Shown in pieces: positions 23,801 to 34,369 of a stretch of DNA of 64,000 bases. The position numbers and the translations under genes are program-made. The first letter of the stretch is position 1; every line of letters begins with the position of its first letter. The notes below the pieces were generated by a model, which worked only from the letters and a program-made list of their open reading frames with translations, did no database searches and was not told where the DNA came from. The DNA comes from Adiantum capillus-veneris. Taxonomy: Eukaryota > Streptophyta > Polypodiopsida > Polypodiales > Pteridaceae. Where the stretch lies: NCBI GenBank assembly GCA_014529385.2, contig CM043966.1, positions 106,219,587 through 106,283,586 of the forward strand, read 5' to 3'.

Positions 23801-25143
23801 TTGTTGCAAAGGGTTATGCACAACAAAAAGGCATAGATTATGAAGAGACTTTTGCTCCCACTTGTCGTATGACTACTGTGCGTTTTCTATGTGCATTGGC
23901 AGCTCATTTTGGTTGGGATGTACATCAATCAGACATTGTTACTGCTTTCTTGAATGGTGACATATTTGAGGAAGTTTATGTAACGCAGCCTCGCGGTTTT
24001 GTCATAAAAGGACAAGAGGACAAAGTGTGCAAATGTAAGAAGGCTTTGTATGGGTTGAAGCAATCTCCTCGTGCTTGGTATGAGAAAGCTGACACTCATT
24101 TGGTTAAACGAGGCTTTCGTAACAGTCCAACAGAAAGCACATTGTATGTAAAGCGTGAGGATGATGTATTTCTCATTGTGGTTCTTTATGTTGATGATTT
24201 GCTGATCACTGGACCAAATGAGAGACATATTGCTGAATTTAAGGCTGATTTGAATGCTACTTTCAAGATGAAAGATTTGGGGTTGTTGCATCATTACTTG
24301 GGTATACAGTTTAAGCAGTGTGATGGTGGTATTGCCTTGTGTCAGAAAAGTTACATAGAGACATTGCTATGTAAGTTTGGACTTGAGGATTGCAAACCTA
24401 TTGCCACTCCCATGGAAACAGGTTTGAAGTTGAGTCTACATGATGCTGGCGATCCTGCTGATGTCACTCTTTACCAAACTGCTGTTGGCTGCCTCATTTA
24501 TGTATGCAACACGAGGCCAGATATTCAGTTTGCAGTCTCGCGGGTCAGCAGATTTATGCATAGCCCAGGGTCTAAGCATTGGCAGGCTGTCAAGAGGATT
24601 TTCCGCTACCTTAGTGGCACTTTACATCTTGGCTTGTTTTATCCCAAGGGGGGATCATTGCCGCCAGACTTACATGCTTTTTCGGACTCAGATTGGGCTG
24701 GTTGTTTTGACACGCGAGTGTCCACAAGTGGTTTTTGTTTCATGCTTGGCAGTTCATGTATATCATGGTTGAGCAAGAAGCAACCTACTGTGGCCACTTC
24801 GAGTTGTGAGGCTGAGTACAGGGCAGTCTTCACAGCTACGGTTGAGTGTGTATGGCTCAGACGCCTTATGGCTGACTTGGGTGTTGGACAGGACACTGCC
24901 AACACTATCTACACTGACAGTCAGAGCGCATTGGCAGTTGCGAGGAGCCCAGTTTTTCATGCTCGCACAAAGCACATTGAGGTGCATTACCACTATGTCA
25001 GGGAGAGGCTCTCAGCAGGAGGGATCAGCTTGGCTTATGTGCCAACACAGGACAACCTTGCAGATCTTTTCACAAAGGCATTGTCTCGTGAGAAGCTTGA
25101 AGCTTTTCGCAAAGCTTTGGGCTTACTCCCCTTTGTGGACTGA
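20857..25143 (+). pseudogene. Copia gag-pol polyprotein with one in-frame stop
   Basis: The ATG at 20857 has a good context (ACCATGG). The first 146 codons (MADNNNTDVFKMFAAEDRLD...) are the gag N-terminus and end at TAA 21295-21297. The same frame then runs unbroken to 25143; the next ATG, 21304, is taken below as residue 1 of 1279. In order: a CCHC knuckle CHYCKANDHLIKSC at 135-148; protease DSGA at 221-224; a GAG-pre-integrase zinc site (WHARFGHL ... CEGC); integrase with D424, D487 and E523, the last two 35 residues apart; reverse transcriptase with YVDD at 962-965; RNase H with D1128/D1130, the SCEAEY acids E1169 and E1171, and D1205; and the C-terminal NLADLFTKAL. The order PR-IN-RT-RH is diagnostic of copia. 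The enzymes look catalytically complete. The stop lies in gag, upstream of all enzymes, so it is most likely a disabling mutation. Confidence 0.93.
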
Positions 25144-25207
25144 TCCTGTCCTCAGGGCATGGCACTTCCCTTTACTCATGTGCCAGCTCTCGTTCACCGC
25201 ATCACTC

Positions 25208-25218
25208 CAGGGGGGATT
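25208..25218 (+). promoter_or_regulatory. Polypurine tract of the young copia element
   Basis: AGGGGGGATT lies directly before the 3' LTR and serves as the plus-strand DNA primer. Confidence 0.85.
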
Positions 25219-25445
25219 TGTTACCATATACATGTGGTAGTGATGTGTGTGAACACACTAGGACCGCCGGGGCATTTTTTCCCTCTTTAGGAGGTTTTTT
25301 CCCCCGTGCATTGTATATACGCCCATCACTCTAGGGCTATCAATCTTTCCATTGCACACTAAGGAATACACTCTCTATTGTGTACCTTGAGCTTCCTTCG
25401 TCTTCTCCAAGCTGTGTGTGTTTCTCTGCAACCCTAATTCCAACA
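25219..25445 (+). repeat. 3' LTR of the young copia element
   Basis: 227 bp, 226 positions identical to the 5' LTR. Confidence 0.95.
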
Positions 25446-26220
25446 GCATTCATTCAAAGTTTTCAACCCAATGTTCAATGCCAACCTGGTAAGGAAAATG
25501 TTGTAGCTAATGATTTGAGTCAAAGACCCTCTCCTAATAATCTATCAACCATTACGCGTACTTCATTTGATTCTATTCCTGGCACTTATGCACAAGATGA
25601 TGATTTAAAAACCACATGGTTGCATATGTTTGACAATTCTATGCACACATTTTTGGAATACACTATTCAAGAAAACTTTCTTTATTTCAAACAAAAATTG
25701 TGTGTAACTAAACCTTTTCGTACATTGATCATTGAAAAGTTCCACAAACCATCTGATGCTAGACATAGAGGATTTGTTGCTATTGTTCAAAACTAATGTC
25801 GTGATTTCTATTGGCCTACTATGAAAAGTGATGTTAAACAATATGTTTCAACTTGTTTGATTTGTCAAAAGATCAAAGCAGCAATATTAGAGAAATTTGG
25901 GAGTGTTACACCATCTTCCCATTCCTGAAAAACCTTGGGATCACATTTCAATGGATTTTGTTACTGGTTTTCCACTCACTATTCACAAGCATGATATGAT
26001 TTGAACTACAATTGACCATTTTTATAAATAAGCATACTTCATTCCTTGTAATAAAACACTCACATCACATCAAGCTGCAGTTATATTTCTTAAAGCAGTC
26101 TTTCTACATAAGGTTTCCCTAAAGTCATAATAGTTGATCAAGATTCAAAATTTTGTAGTACTTTCTGGACTAATGTTTTCGAAAATCTTGGAACTACACT
26201 TGATTTTACTTTTGCATGTT
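25446..26220 (+). pseudogene. Gypsy element 1: RNase H end and integrase, truncated
   Basis: The reading continues as FIQSFQPNVQCQPGKENVVA (RNase H C-terminus). It then gives the integrase zinc-binding region (EKFHKPSDARHRG, DFYWPTMKSDVKQYV, TCLICQKIK) and the core (HFNGF, VIIVDQDSKFCSTFW, ENLGTTLDF). After about 26215 the expected YHPQTDGQTE block is missing and unrelated sequence follows, so the element is 3'-truncated and no 3' LTR is seen. Several stops are present. Confidence 0.8.
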
Positions 26221-26502
26221 TGTGTGCTTGGAAATTGGACGGAATGGTGAAAGGTTGACATGGAGGTGTGCAAGCAAGATTGGAAATTGGAAGCATCCAT
26301 TCTCCCCATCTCCTACTTCAATAATATAATTCAAGATGGATAGAACTTCAGGTAGTGTTAGTAGTAAAATAGGCTTTAAGTCCTCTAATGAAAATATTCT
26401 AGCTAGTGCTAGTAGTGTTGGGCTGCCAGATTATTCAAGATGGACAAATCTTCAATTCCAATGGGTTTGAAAGCGAGTTTGGAGCAAAAATAGAATTCGG
26501 TT

Positions 26503-26895
26503 ATGGAAAAATTTAGGAAGAAATTATATAACTGGATGAATCTGCAACTAATCCTAGCATCTAGAGCATTTATCCTTAATTCTCATTACATACTTCCTTC
26601 ACTAATCTATTTTTTGGCTTTTCGGAGGCCTTACAAATATTATATCAAACAAGCTATACATTTAGCAAGGAGATTTTTGTGGGGAGGAAATGAACTTGGA
26701 ATCGGGGTCCCAAAGGTAGCTTTGGAGATATTTTGTAAGCACAAAGCCAGAGGTGGGCTAGGCATTCTCAATATAAAAACACTTGCAATCAAGATGGTTG
26801 CCAAATGGATCTTAAGATCAATCAACTCCACTGACTTTTGGGCCTTTCTTTTGAGAAGGGACATTAAACATTTTTTCTTATCACCTCACCAATGA
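26503..26895 (+). pseudogene. LINE-type reverse transcriptase C-terminal fragment
   Basis: A 130-residue ORF reads LASRAFILNSHYILPSLIYF, then ARRFLWGG, PKVALEIFCKHKARGGLGIL and IKMVAKWILR. This is the region after the RT fingers/palm in plant non-LTR retrotransposons, where the consensus is FLWGG...W..IC.PK..GGLGI. The N-terminal RT, the endonuclease and ORF1 are absent here. It is a 5'-truncated, decayed copy, as is usual for LINEs. Confidence 0.75.
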
Positions 26896-27100
26896 GGATC
26901 AAAGCCACACCTAGAACCATAGCTATAGAGATGTGGAATAGCTAGTTTGAAGTAAGAGCTAACTGGACCGTTTCAAACATCTTTTTTCTGAGATTGACTT
27001 TCTGCTCTAGGACTCAATCTGGTTTGGATATTTTCATTTTAGCCACAATCGAATCTCAGCATCAGGGCACACAAATGATTTAGTGCAGGGATTAGGTCTT

Positions 27101-27320
27101 GGCACACGTTCCCTTGGGCTACCACATTTGTAAGTGCAAGAGACAAGCGATGTCCTTGCTATCCTCAAGTGGTGGATCTTGAAAGAAACATGTCCATCAA
27201 ACTCAGTAAGAATACAGATGCAAGCTTCTGATTTCCTACATTTTCTACAGGTTGGTGTAACATTAATTCAATATGTAGGAACTTGACTCGAATGATGATG
27301 GGAATCAGTTCCAATGCAAG
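27101..27320 (+). pseudogene. Fragment related to the 34.9-35.1 kb coding block
   Basis: About 220 bp in direct orientation match 34912-35130, including GCAAGAGACAAGCGATGTCC and TCCTCAAGTGGTGGA. The shared reading is KRQAMSLLSSSGG, part of the charged N-terminal region of the putative transposase at 34370-37051. A second copy shows that this coding family is dispersed. Confidence 0.75.
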
Positions 27321-27326
27321 ATAGCA

Positions 27327-27531
27327 CCTATAACTTGCTTGCTGTCTGTATGTTTGTGCAGGTTTCAACACTTTTCTCAAGGTTGTGCTAGAAACCTCAA
27401 AAGGATAGGTAAAGGTTCAGGATATTGCTAACACCTGTAACGTGTTTGCTGTCTGTATGTCTAAAATTGTGTGCATGGTTCAATCTTTTCTTAAGGTTGT
27501 GCTAGAAACCCCAAAAGGAAAGGTAGAAGAA
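27327..27531. repeat. About 105-bp diverged tandem duplication
   Basis: Two units share TTGCTGTCTGTATGT and AAGGTTGTGCTAGAAACC (27327-27418 and 27432-27531). Confidence 0.7.
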
Positions 27532-28189
27532 ATATACTTGTTGGTTTTGGAGAAGAAGCCTACAAAAGGTTCCCTTATCTCCTTGAATTTGACTCAAAGC
27601 TCAAGATCAAGCTCAACAAGAAATGGAATGTCCCATGGAGCAATAAGTAGTGGTGCTAAAGTTAAAAAAAGTAGAAATACATGTTTTGCCATAGGCCTAC
27701 TAGGTGGTGCTTCCATGCCGTGCATGCTTGAATGAGCTCTAGCTCTATCGCAACTTCCACCTCCCTTTTATAGTTTCTCATGTCTATCCTTCTCCCAACA
27801 TACTTGCCACGACCCAATGGTTGTTCATGGGGTGCTTTCAAATGAATTCTCTGTTCCATCATGTTTGAATGCCTCCTCTCCTTAGAGGGCTAGTGGATGC
27901 CCTCAAGTGAATGTTGCTCACCCGCTCCAAGGGGAGGGCTACAACGCTTTGCTCACAGGTTGGCACAAGACATTGCATGAATTAAAAACCTTATCATTTC
28001 CAATGTTTAGTGTAATGTTGACCTCCCTGGCTTTCAACTATGACCATAAGGTGCTATATCTTCTCCTACTACTTTCCAATCTTCTAAGATGAAGAAACAA
28101 ATACAAATTAATGTACCTCATATGGGGGAGGTACTTTAGATGTGGGAGATCTTGAACATATCTCTCCCCTTTCCTCCCTCTATTAGTGA

Positions 28190-28800
28190 TCTTAATATTG
28201 TTCCTCCAAAATTAGATGACTGTGCAGCCCTCCCTCCAATGACAAAGTGCATAGGGCTCCCAACCATAGTCAACAAAGGGCCTTGTTGACTCTAAATATC
28301 ACCCTTCCAAGGTTTTGAGGGATAATGAACCTTGCATCACAATTAGTAATGATGAATTGGACATTTGGAATAAACAGCTATAGGAAAAAGAGATCATTGG
28401 TCTCTTTCATGGGCCTAGGCTCCCTCTAGAATCTTTCAAGCAATGGGTTAATGACCATGGAGAAACTACGAACTTTTTTTTTTCAACCATGTGCAATACC
28501 TTCCTAGCAACAACTATCTCTATTTCTTTGAGATTGAAATCACAATTAATAATGATACACTGGACATTTAGAATAAACACATAAAGGAAAAAGTGATCAT
28601 TGGTCATTTTCAAGGGAGTGCTCCCTCACTCTAGAAGCTTTCAAGAAATGGGTTAATGACCATGGGGAAACTACGAATGTTTTTTCAACTATGTGCAATA
28701 TCTTTCGAGAAACTACTATCTCTATTTCTTTGAGATTGAAATAATGCTTTTGCAGGTCATGAGTAAGGGCCAGTGGCTTGTCCTTAGGGTCCACCTATAG
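28190..28800 (+). pseudogene. DUF4283-like (LINE ORF1 or gag-type) fragment with internal duplication
   Basis: Frames read WNKQL.EKEIIGLFHGPRLP then ESFKQWVNDH, and further on FFEIE...LLQVMSKGQWLVLRVHL. This is the pattern of the plant DUF4283 domain found before zinc knuckles in LINE ORF1 proteins. A 203-bp stretch is tandemly duplicated (28336-28538 and 28539-28743). Frames are broken. Confidence 0.5.
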
Positions 28801-28969
28801 AACATCTATATCACATGCATTCAAAGAGTACTGAAAAGCTCCTATACTTACATGCCATGATGTGATAAAATGACCCCTTTTTTTACATATGAGTTTTTTC
28901 CCATACTGCTTTTGTAATCGTTATCCAAAAATTTTGGGAATTTTTGTCCAATAAAATATCCCTTTTTTG

Positions 28970-29959
28970 AAGTCACATGATACACTTACATATTTGAAGG
29001 CACACACCTCAAGGGCTCATAAAAAAATATTGTTATCTCTTTGTTTTCATGTTTTAGGGGCTTTGATCCTAAGGCCAGAAAGCCTCCTAGGGTCCCTATC
29101 TAGATTGATTTCCCAATTTTCCTTTGGAATGCTACCTATGGGTCAATTGGAGTTTGTAAGCCCATTCTCCCACCTCTTAAGTATTGTAAAAGGACCACAA
29201 TACCTAGGTGAAATCTTTGGACATTGTTTTTGATTTCATGGTTTGAGATTGTTCAAGAACTTTAAGATAAACTTGCTCCCCTTCTTCAAAGGAGATATTT
29301 CTACGATGAGGATCTGCATATGCTCTAGCTCTATCTTAAGCTTTCTTTATATTTTCTTCAGAAAATTTTAACATGCTATTCAGATCCACCTAAAGATCTT
29401 TTCCTGTGTGAACCTTCTCCGTATGCAATCCCATTGCATGAGGAGCTCTAGGCTAAAACCCATACATAAGCATAAATGGACTATATCAAGTGGAAGAGTG
29501 TTTGGCATTGTTATATGCAAACTCTGCTATTGGTGAATACTCTTCCCATTTGGTTTTTCTTTATCAACAAATGCTCTAAGAATATATTCAAGGATTTGGT
29601 TAACCCTTTCAGTTTGCCCATTAGTTTGTGGATGATCTGTCGTACTCATGCTAAATTTAGTATCCAACTTCTTAAATACAACTCACCATGAATTTCTATC
29701 AAACTCTATATCTCGATAAAAATATATATTTTCCAGAAGGCCATACCAATGGTAAATGTTCTAGATTATGAACAATCTAGCCAATTCTGGTGTTTTCACA
29801 TCAGTTGAAGTAGGAATAAATCTAGCCATTTTGATTAACCAATCCACAATTATGCAAAGAAAGTCGGCCCCCCTCTGCATCCTAGGTAGCCTTATTAAAA
29901 AATCCATGGAGATACTCTTCTATTTTACTGAAGGAATTTCTAAAGGGTGGAGAAGTCCT
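28970..29959 (-). pseudogene. Gypsy element 2: integrase core
   Basis: Read on the minus strand from the LTR junction: a SMDFLIRLP core start, VDWLIKMARFIPTSTDVKTP, FYRDIEFDRNSW (second acid) and HPQTNGQTERVNQILEYIL (third acid, near 29590-29650). The tail follows (ISPRYCGPFTILKR, DRDPRRL). Stops and frame changes are present, but the D,D,E landmarks are readable. Confidence 0.75.
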
Positions 29960-30738
29960 TGTTAGGAAATACGACGTAGCTAAATAGATTTTTGACGTAG
30001 ATTACTTAATGGAGAGAGATAGATTTCACACACAAGAGATTATAGAGTAGAGAGAGAGAGAGAGAGTACACATGATATACGTGGTTCACCCAATGTGGGC
30101 TACGTCCACGGGAAAGCAGCCACTCAATGGCTTTAACACTTCAAAAGAAGAAGTAGTTTACAAAGGGATTAAACCCTTAATAGAGCTCCCACCTTGCTTC
30201 ACTCTCACCATCTCACACTCACCTTGTTGCATCAACTTCACACTATAAAATGTATGTAGAAATGGCCTCCTTTTATAGGCCAAAAGGGCTGCCCTCTCTT
30301 ATGAGAGGCAGTCATGTGTAGCCGCCCTTGTGCGAATAAGTCCAAATTGGACCCTCCAATCCGCCCATGTGTGGCCGCCCTTGAGAAGACAAGTCCGCTT
30401 TTGAATTCGGCCACCGGCCACCGGCCATTGACTTCCGACCACCGGCCATTGACTACCGGCCACCGGCCAACCGACCGGTTGTTTTCCGATCACTTTCCGG
30501 CCGCCGTCCGGCCATAATATTCCGATGAAAAGGAATATTCCGGCGAGAAAAAAAAAGTCTCAGGGGTCTCCGCCCCCGAGGCCCCTAAAGTTGCCCTTAA
30601 TTCTTGTCCGTGAAAATTTTGCTTTCCGGTGAGTGATTTTCCTTCACGCACGATGGCTTCTCCTCATAATGGGGGCCTTACAAATGTGCGCTTTTACCAC
30701 AGAAAATTACAAGGGTAAATGAGGCTCCATACTTAACA
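29960..30738 (-). repeat. Solo LTR of the copia family also found at 58.9-61.1 kb
   Basis: 779 bp. On the minus strand it starts TGTTAAGTATGGAGC and ends TTTCCTAACA, matching the full LTR at 60326-61114. The flanks GTCCT and ATCCT form a 5-bp target duplication with one mismatch. There is no primer binding site, polypurine tract or coding sequence next to it. The product of LTR-LTR recombination is the simplest explanation. It contains a GC-rich minisatellite (about 30408-30475). Confidence 0.88.
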
Positions 30739-31000
30739 ATCCTCCCATATTTAATCGTTCAACTTTATTGACTTGACATTTATTACAATTAGTCACATAA
30801 TCAAGGACATCCTTATTCATTCGAGGCCAATAAAACTGCCCTTTAACAAGACTATAAGTCTTGTTCACTCCTTGATGTCCTGCACTAGGGGTATCATGAC
30901 ACTCAAAGAGTATCCGACGCCTTATTTCTTCATCTTTTGGGACTCATACTCTACCCTTGTTGAGTAAATAACCATTATCAATGGTATAAATTATTCCACT
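30739..31000 (-). pseudogene. Gypsy element 2: integrase zinc finger
   Basis: The minus-strand reading ILFECHDTPSAGHQGVNKTY, FYWPRMNKDVLDYV and CNKCQVNK gives the H-H-C-C zinc-binding pattern of retroviral-type integrases. It is continuous with the core on the other side of the solo LTR. Confidence 0.85.
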
Positions 31001-31216
31001 TGAATCCTATTTGAGCAACCCCTTGACGCTCCACGTACGTTCTTGTTGAACATCTTTAGATGTTCCTTCCTCAATGCAAGCTCTTTCATTTGGATCCCCA
31101 TATTCAATTGCTTCCCATACGTTGGAATATGTAGGATCAACCTTACATGTCCCTTTTAAGGATTCAAGCAAGTCGGAAGAGAACCGAGTAAAACTCAATT
31201 CATTTATCATGAGAAT

Positions 31217-32766
31217 TCAGCGGAGTACATCAACCACAACATTATACTTTCCTTTTCTATACCTTAATTCATAGTCAAACTCTTGAAGGAGTTCGGCCCA
31301 TTTGGCGTTACACCCTTGAAAAGCACGTTGGTCTTCCTTAAGACACTTAATGCTTTCATGATATGACAAGGTCAAAAGTTTGGCACCGTACATATAATGC
31401 CTCCATTTTTTACTTGCATGCACTATAGTATACAACTACGTCTCATAAACGTAGTAATTTTGTTTTGCACGGTCTAATTTCATTCTTTCAAAAGCCACGG
31501 ATCATCAACCCTCTTGTAATAAGCCCGCATCTATAGTCACATCACTAGTATCTACCTCAATTGGAGCAAGAGCAATAGTTACCTTAAGTTTTCCATGAGT
31601 TTTTCAAAGCTATCATTTTGTTATGTTCCCCATATATAGTTTTTTCCCATTCCTTTAAGTTTGTTCGTCATTGGAACAACTACCTTTGCATAATCATGAA
31701 TGAAGCTACGATAAAATCTAGATAAACCTAGGAAGATATGCACAACTCTTCCATGTTCCTTGGAGGTGGCCATTCCAAAATAGCCCTAACTGTTTTGGAT
31801 CTATCTTGATTCCCTCTTTTGAGATAATATGCCCTATACTTGACCTCTTGTGCAAAGAATTCACATTTAGATTCCTTTGCATAAAGGGAATGGGTTCTGA
31901 ACAATTGGAACACTAAACGTAGATGTTCCAAATGTTCTTCTTGTGATTTACTAAAGATCAAGAAATCATCTAGAAAGACTATTACAAAGTGTCCTAGATA
32001 GGGCCTTAACACATTGTTCATGAGCTTCATAAATGTAGTTGGTGCTTTTGTGAGACCAAAAGGCATCGCCAGAAACTCATAGTGCCCATATCTAAGTACA
32101 AAATGCCCTTCGAGGAACAACCTCTGCCTTAATTTTTATTGATATAACGTGATCTTAAGTCAATCTTTATGAATAATTTTTCCCCTTGGAGTTGATTTAA
32201 AAAACCCCCAATTTAAGCATTGGGAATTTATTCTTCGTCGTCATTTTATTAAGTGCTCTATCAATACAGAGTCCTATATAGCCATCTTTTTTCTTTGCCA
32301 ATAGAATTGGTGAAACCCAAGGTGAATTGTTGGGTTGTATAAACCCCTTACCGAGATAATCCTTTATTTGCCTTTCTACTTCTTGGTGTTCTGTTTCACT
32401 CAGCTTGTACCGTGGTTTAGATATAGGAATTGCATCCCTATCTAAGTCAGTTGGGTGATTCACATCACCGTTATATGGTGGAAGGCCACTAGGTAAGTCA
32501 GATGGAAATAAATCTTTAAATTCATCTAGCAAACCACTTAATTCATTTTTCATATTTAATTTATAAGAATAAAAAAAGTGCTTTATATTACAAGAAGAAA
32601 AAGTGTTTTGTATAGGGAGGGACCATAACATATATATCTCACAAGCTTCCTTCTTCATCAAAGAATTATCAGACACTTTGTGCTCACCTTGTATTACAAA
32701 AGTTTTACCATCCTTTTCAAATTCCGATACATTATGATGATAACTACACTTCAAGGATGGTTTCAA
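31217..32766 (-). pseudogene. Gypsy element 2: RT and RNase H
   Basis: Minus strand: FKDLFPSDLPSGLPP (RT lead-in, about 32500), KPRYKLSETEHQEVERQIKD, NNSPWVSPILLAKKKDG, MPFGLTKAPTTFMKLMNNVL (about 32050) and VFLDDFLIFSKSQEEHLEHL (catalytic DD, about 31960). RNase H pieces follow: KKWRHYMYGAKLLTLSYHES and WAELLQEFDYELRYRKGKYN (about 31240-31400). The intervals between the ORFs contain stops or shifts. Confidence 0.85.
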
Positions 32767-33446
32767 TCCCCATAGCCATTCCCTCCTAGAGCTATATCGG
32801 CCCTTTCCATATTCAATATTTGGGAATTGAGCTTTTCTTTATCCTTGGATATCAATTTCCAACTTGGATACCATTATATCCCATATTTTATTTTCTTGGC
32901 CTTGCATCATACGAACAATGTATTGATGCTCGCTCTTTTGTTGGGGAAGTTTTAATTTTTTTAATCAGTACATAACTTATGAGGTTGTGGGTGCCCTAGT
33001 TATCAATCATGACTCTAACCCTTGTCCCATCTATCAATCCATGTACTCTAAGTAAATCATGTGGCCCAAAAGTGGGTTGCCACATGGAAGTTGACATGCA
33101 ATACCTATGTTGTACATCCGTGTGCAAGATCTCTAAAGATTTATACTTTTCATGTCCCCTTAATTCAAGGTCTACACCACATGGATTTTTTTCTCTTTTT
33201 TGGAATTACGTATCCCCAATCTCAGAAAAATAAAAAAAATTTCAACACATATTAAGTGCATAAGTGAAGGGTGAGTTTACGATCTGAAAAGACAAGTAAG
33301 GTGGAAAGTCAAAACACATATGAAGGTGGAAAGTCAAAAGATCTTTTGTGTTCATATAAATATAAAGAGGTGGTCTACTTGACATTGGTATATTTGTGTT
33401 TCTCTTATCCTTTATTTTTGCTTTAGCATTTTCTTCTCTTTAAAGT

Positions 33447-33450
<4 letters not shown>

Positions 33451-33488
<38 letters not shown>
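33451..33488. repeat. (CT)n microsatellite
   Basis: About 38 bp of CT, just outside the left end of the TIR-bounded element. Confidence 0.93.
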
Positions 33489-33491
<3 letters not shown>

Positions 33492-33534
33492 ATTGTATCC
33501 GGCCTTCTCACTTCAAGCCAATACTGTTCCAAAT

Positions 33535-33578
33535 CATTAGGAAGGGAATGGGGTTTAGGAGGGCCTCTTTATTTGGCA
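33535..33578 (+). repeat. Left terminal inverted repeat
   Basis: The partner of 44693-44736, with 38 of 44 positions matching as an inverted repeat. Confidence 0.7.
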
Positions 33579-34017
33579 GTTTAAGGAAATGCTTAAAGCT
33601 TAAGTCAAGTTTGACCAAGCCTAAAAGAGAGGACAAAAAGGCCTATGTTGAGATTTTTAAAAATACCATTTGTATATTTTGTATTTTGAAAATAGGCTAC
33701 TTAAACACAAAAGAGAGTAGGTAACTGAGTTTTAAAATGTCTTTTCCCATATCTCTCCTCTCTCTCTAACATATAAAACACTCTCTCTCATTTAGTTCTC
33801 ATTAAAAGAAGCACTTTTCAACCCCCCTACCAAAAAAGTAAATTTTGCATATTCTCTCTCTAAAACGTGAGCCAGCTCTTTCTCTTTTCCCCCCTTTTCT
33901 CTCTTGTCACTTCCACCTCCCAATCATCAAGAGGACATTCTATACTGCTTACATCTAACAGAAAGTGCAGATCCTCAAAGGCTGCAGATCTAGTCTCTCT
34001 CTCACTCTCTTCCTTTA

Positions 34018-34051
<34 letters not shown>

Positions 34052-34057
34052 CCCACT

Positions 34058-34095
<38 letters not shown>

Positions 34096-34369
34096 CTCTC
34101 TCTCCTCCCATTCCAGCTTTAGGTGAGAGCAATGTAGAACTCCATTACCTCTGTGTGCAGCTGCATTTCTTTCTCTAAATCCCTCATGATCAATATTTTG
34201 AACTCAAAAGATATTGAGCTACACTCCCTCTCTTTCTTCCCTCCACAACATAATCCTTCTCTACTATCTCTGAGTACCTTCCACTTTTTCCCACCATAGC
34301 AAGATTTTCCTGCTTGGAGCAGTCACCATTACACATTCTCTCACTATTTTTCTTGATTAGCTAGCAAAC
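33579..34369. promoter_or_regulatory. Pyrimidine-rich leader with CT microsatellites
   Basis: CT-rich DNA with long CT runs (about 34018-34052 and 34064-34092) and a TATA-like ACATATAAAACAC near 33770. It precedes the probable ATG at 34370 of the transposase-like gene, so it may be its promoter and 5' leader. Confidence 0.35.

Larger units (their letters stand above)
20268..25445 (+). mobile_element. Young, nearly complete copia LTR retrotransposon
   Basis: LTRs at 20268-20494 and 25219-25445 are each 227 bp (TGTTACC...CCAACA) and differ by one substitution. The primer binding site (20497-20508) and polypurine tract (about 25208-25218) are intact. Flanks are GCATA and GCATT, a 5-bp target duplication with one mismatch. 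The element sits in the RNase H of gypsy element 1, whose reading continues across when the flanks are joined. The coding region is complete apart from one in-frame stop. An older relative lies on the minus strand at 53060-55930. Confidence 0.95.
28960..33030 (-). mobile_element. Gypsy element 2 (minus strand), without recognisable LTRs
   Basis: On the minus strand, in order: a protease remnant (RVMIDN, GTHNLIS; about 32960-33010), RT, RNase H, an integrase zinc finger and an integrase core. A solo copia LTR splits the integrase at 29960-30738. Neither gypsy LTR is evident within the window, so the ends have been lost or are too decayed to see by eye. Confidence 0.85.

Noticed and set aside
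23929-24294. Antisense 121-residue ORF
   Set aside because: Shadow of the copia RT frame on the other strand.
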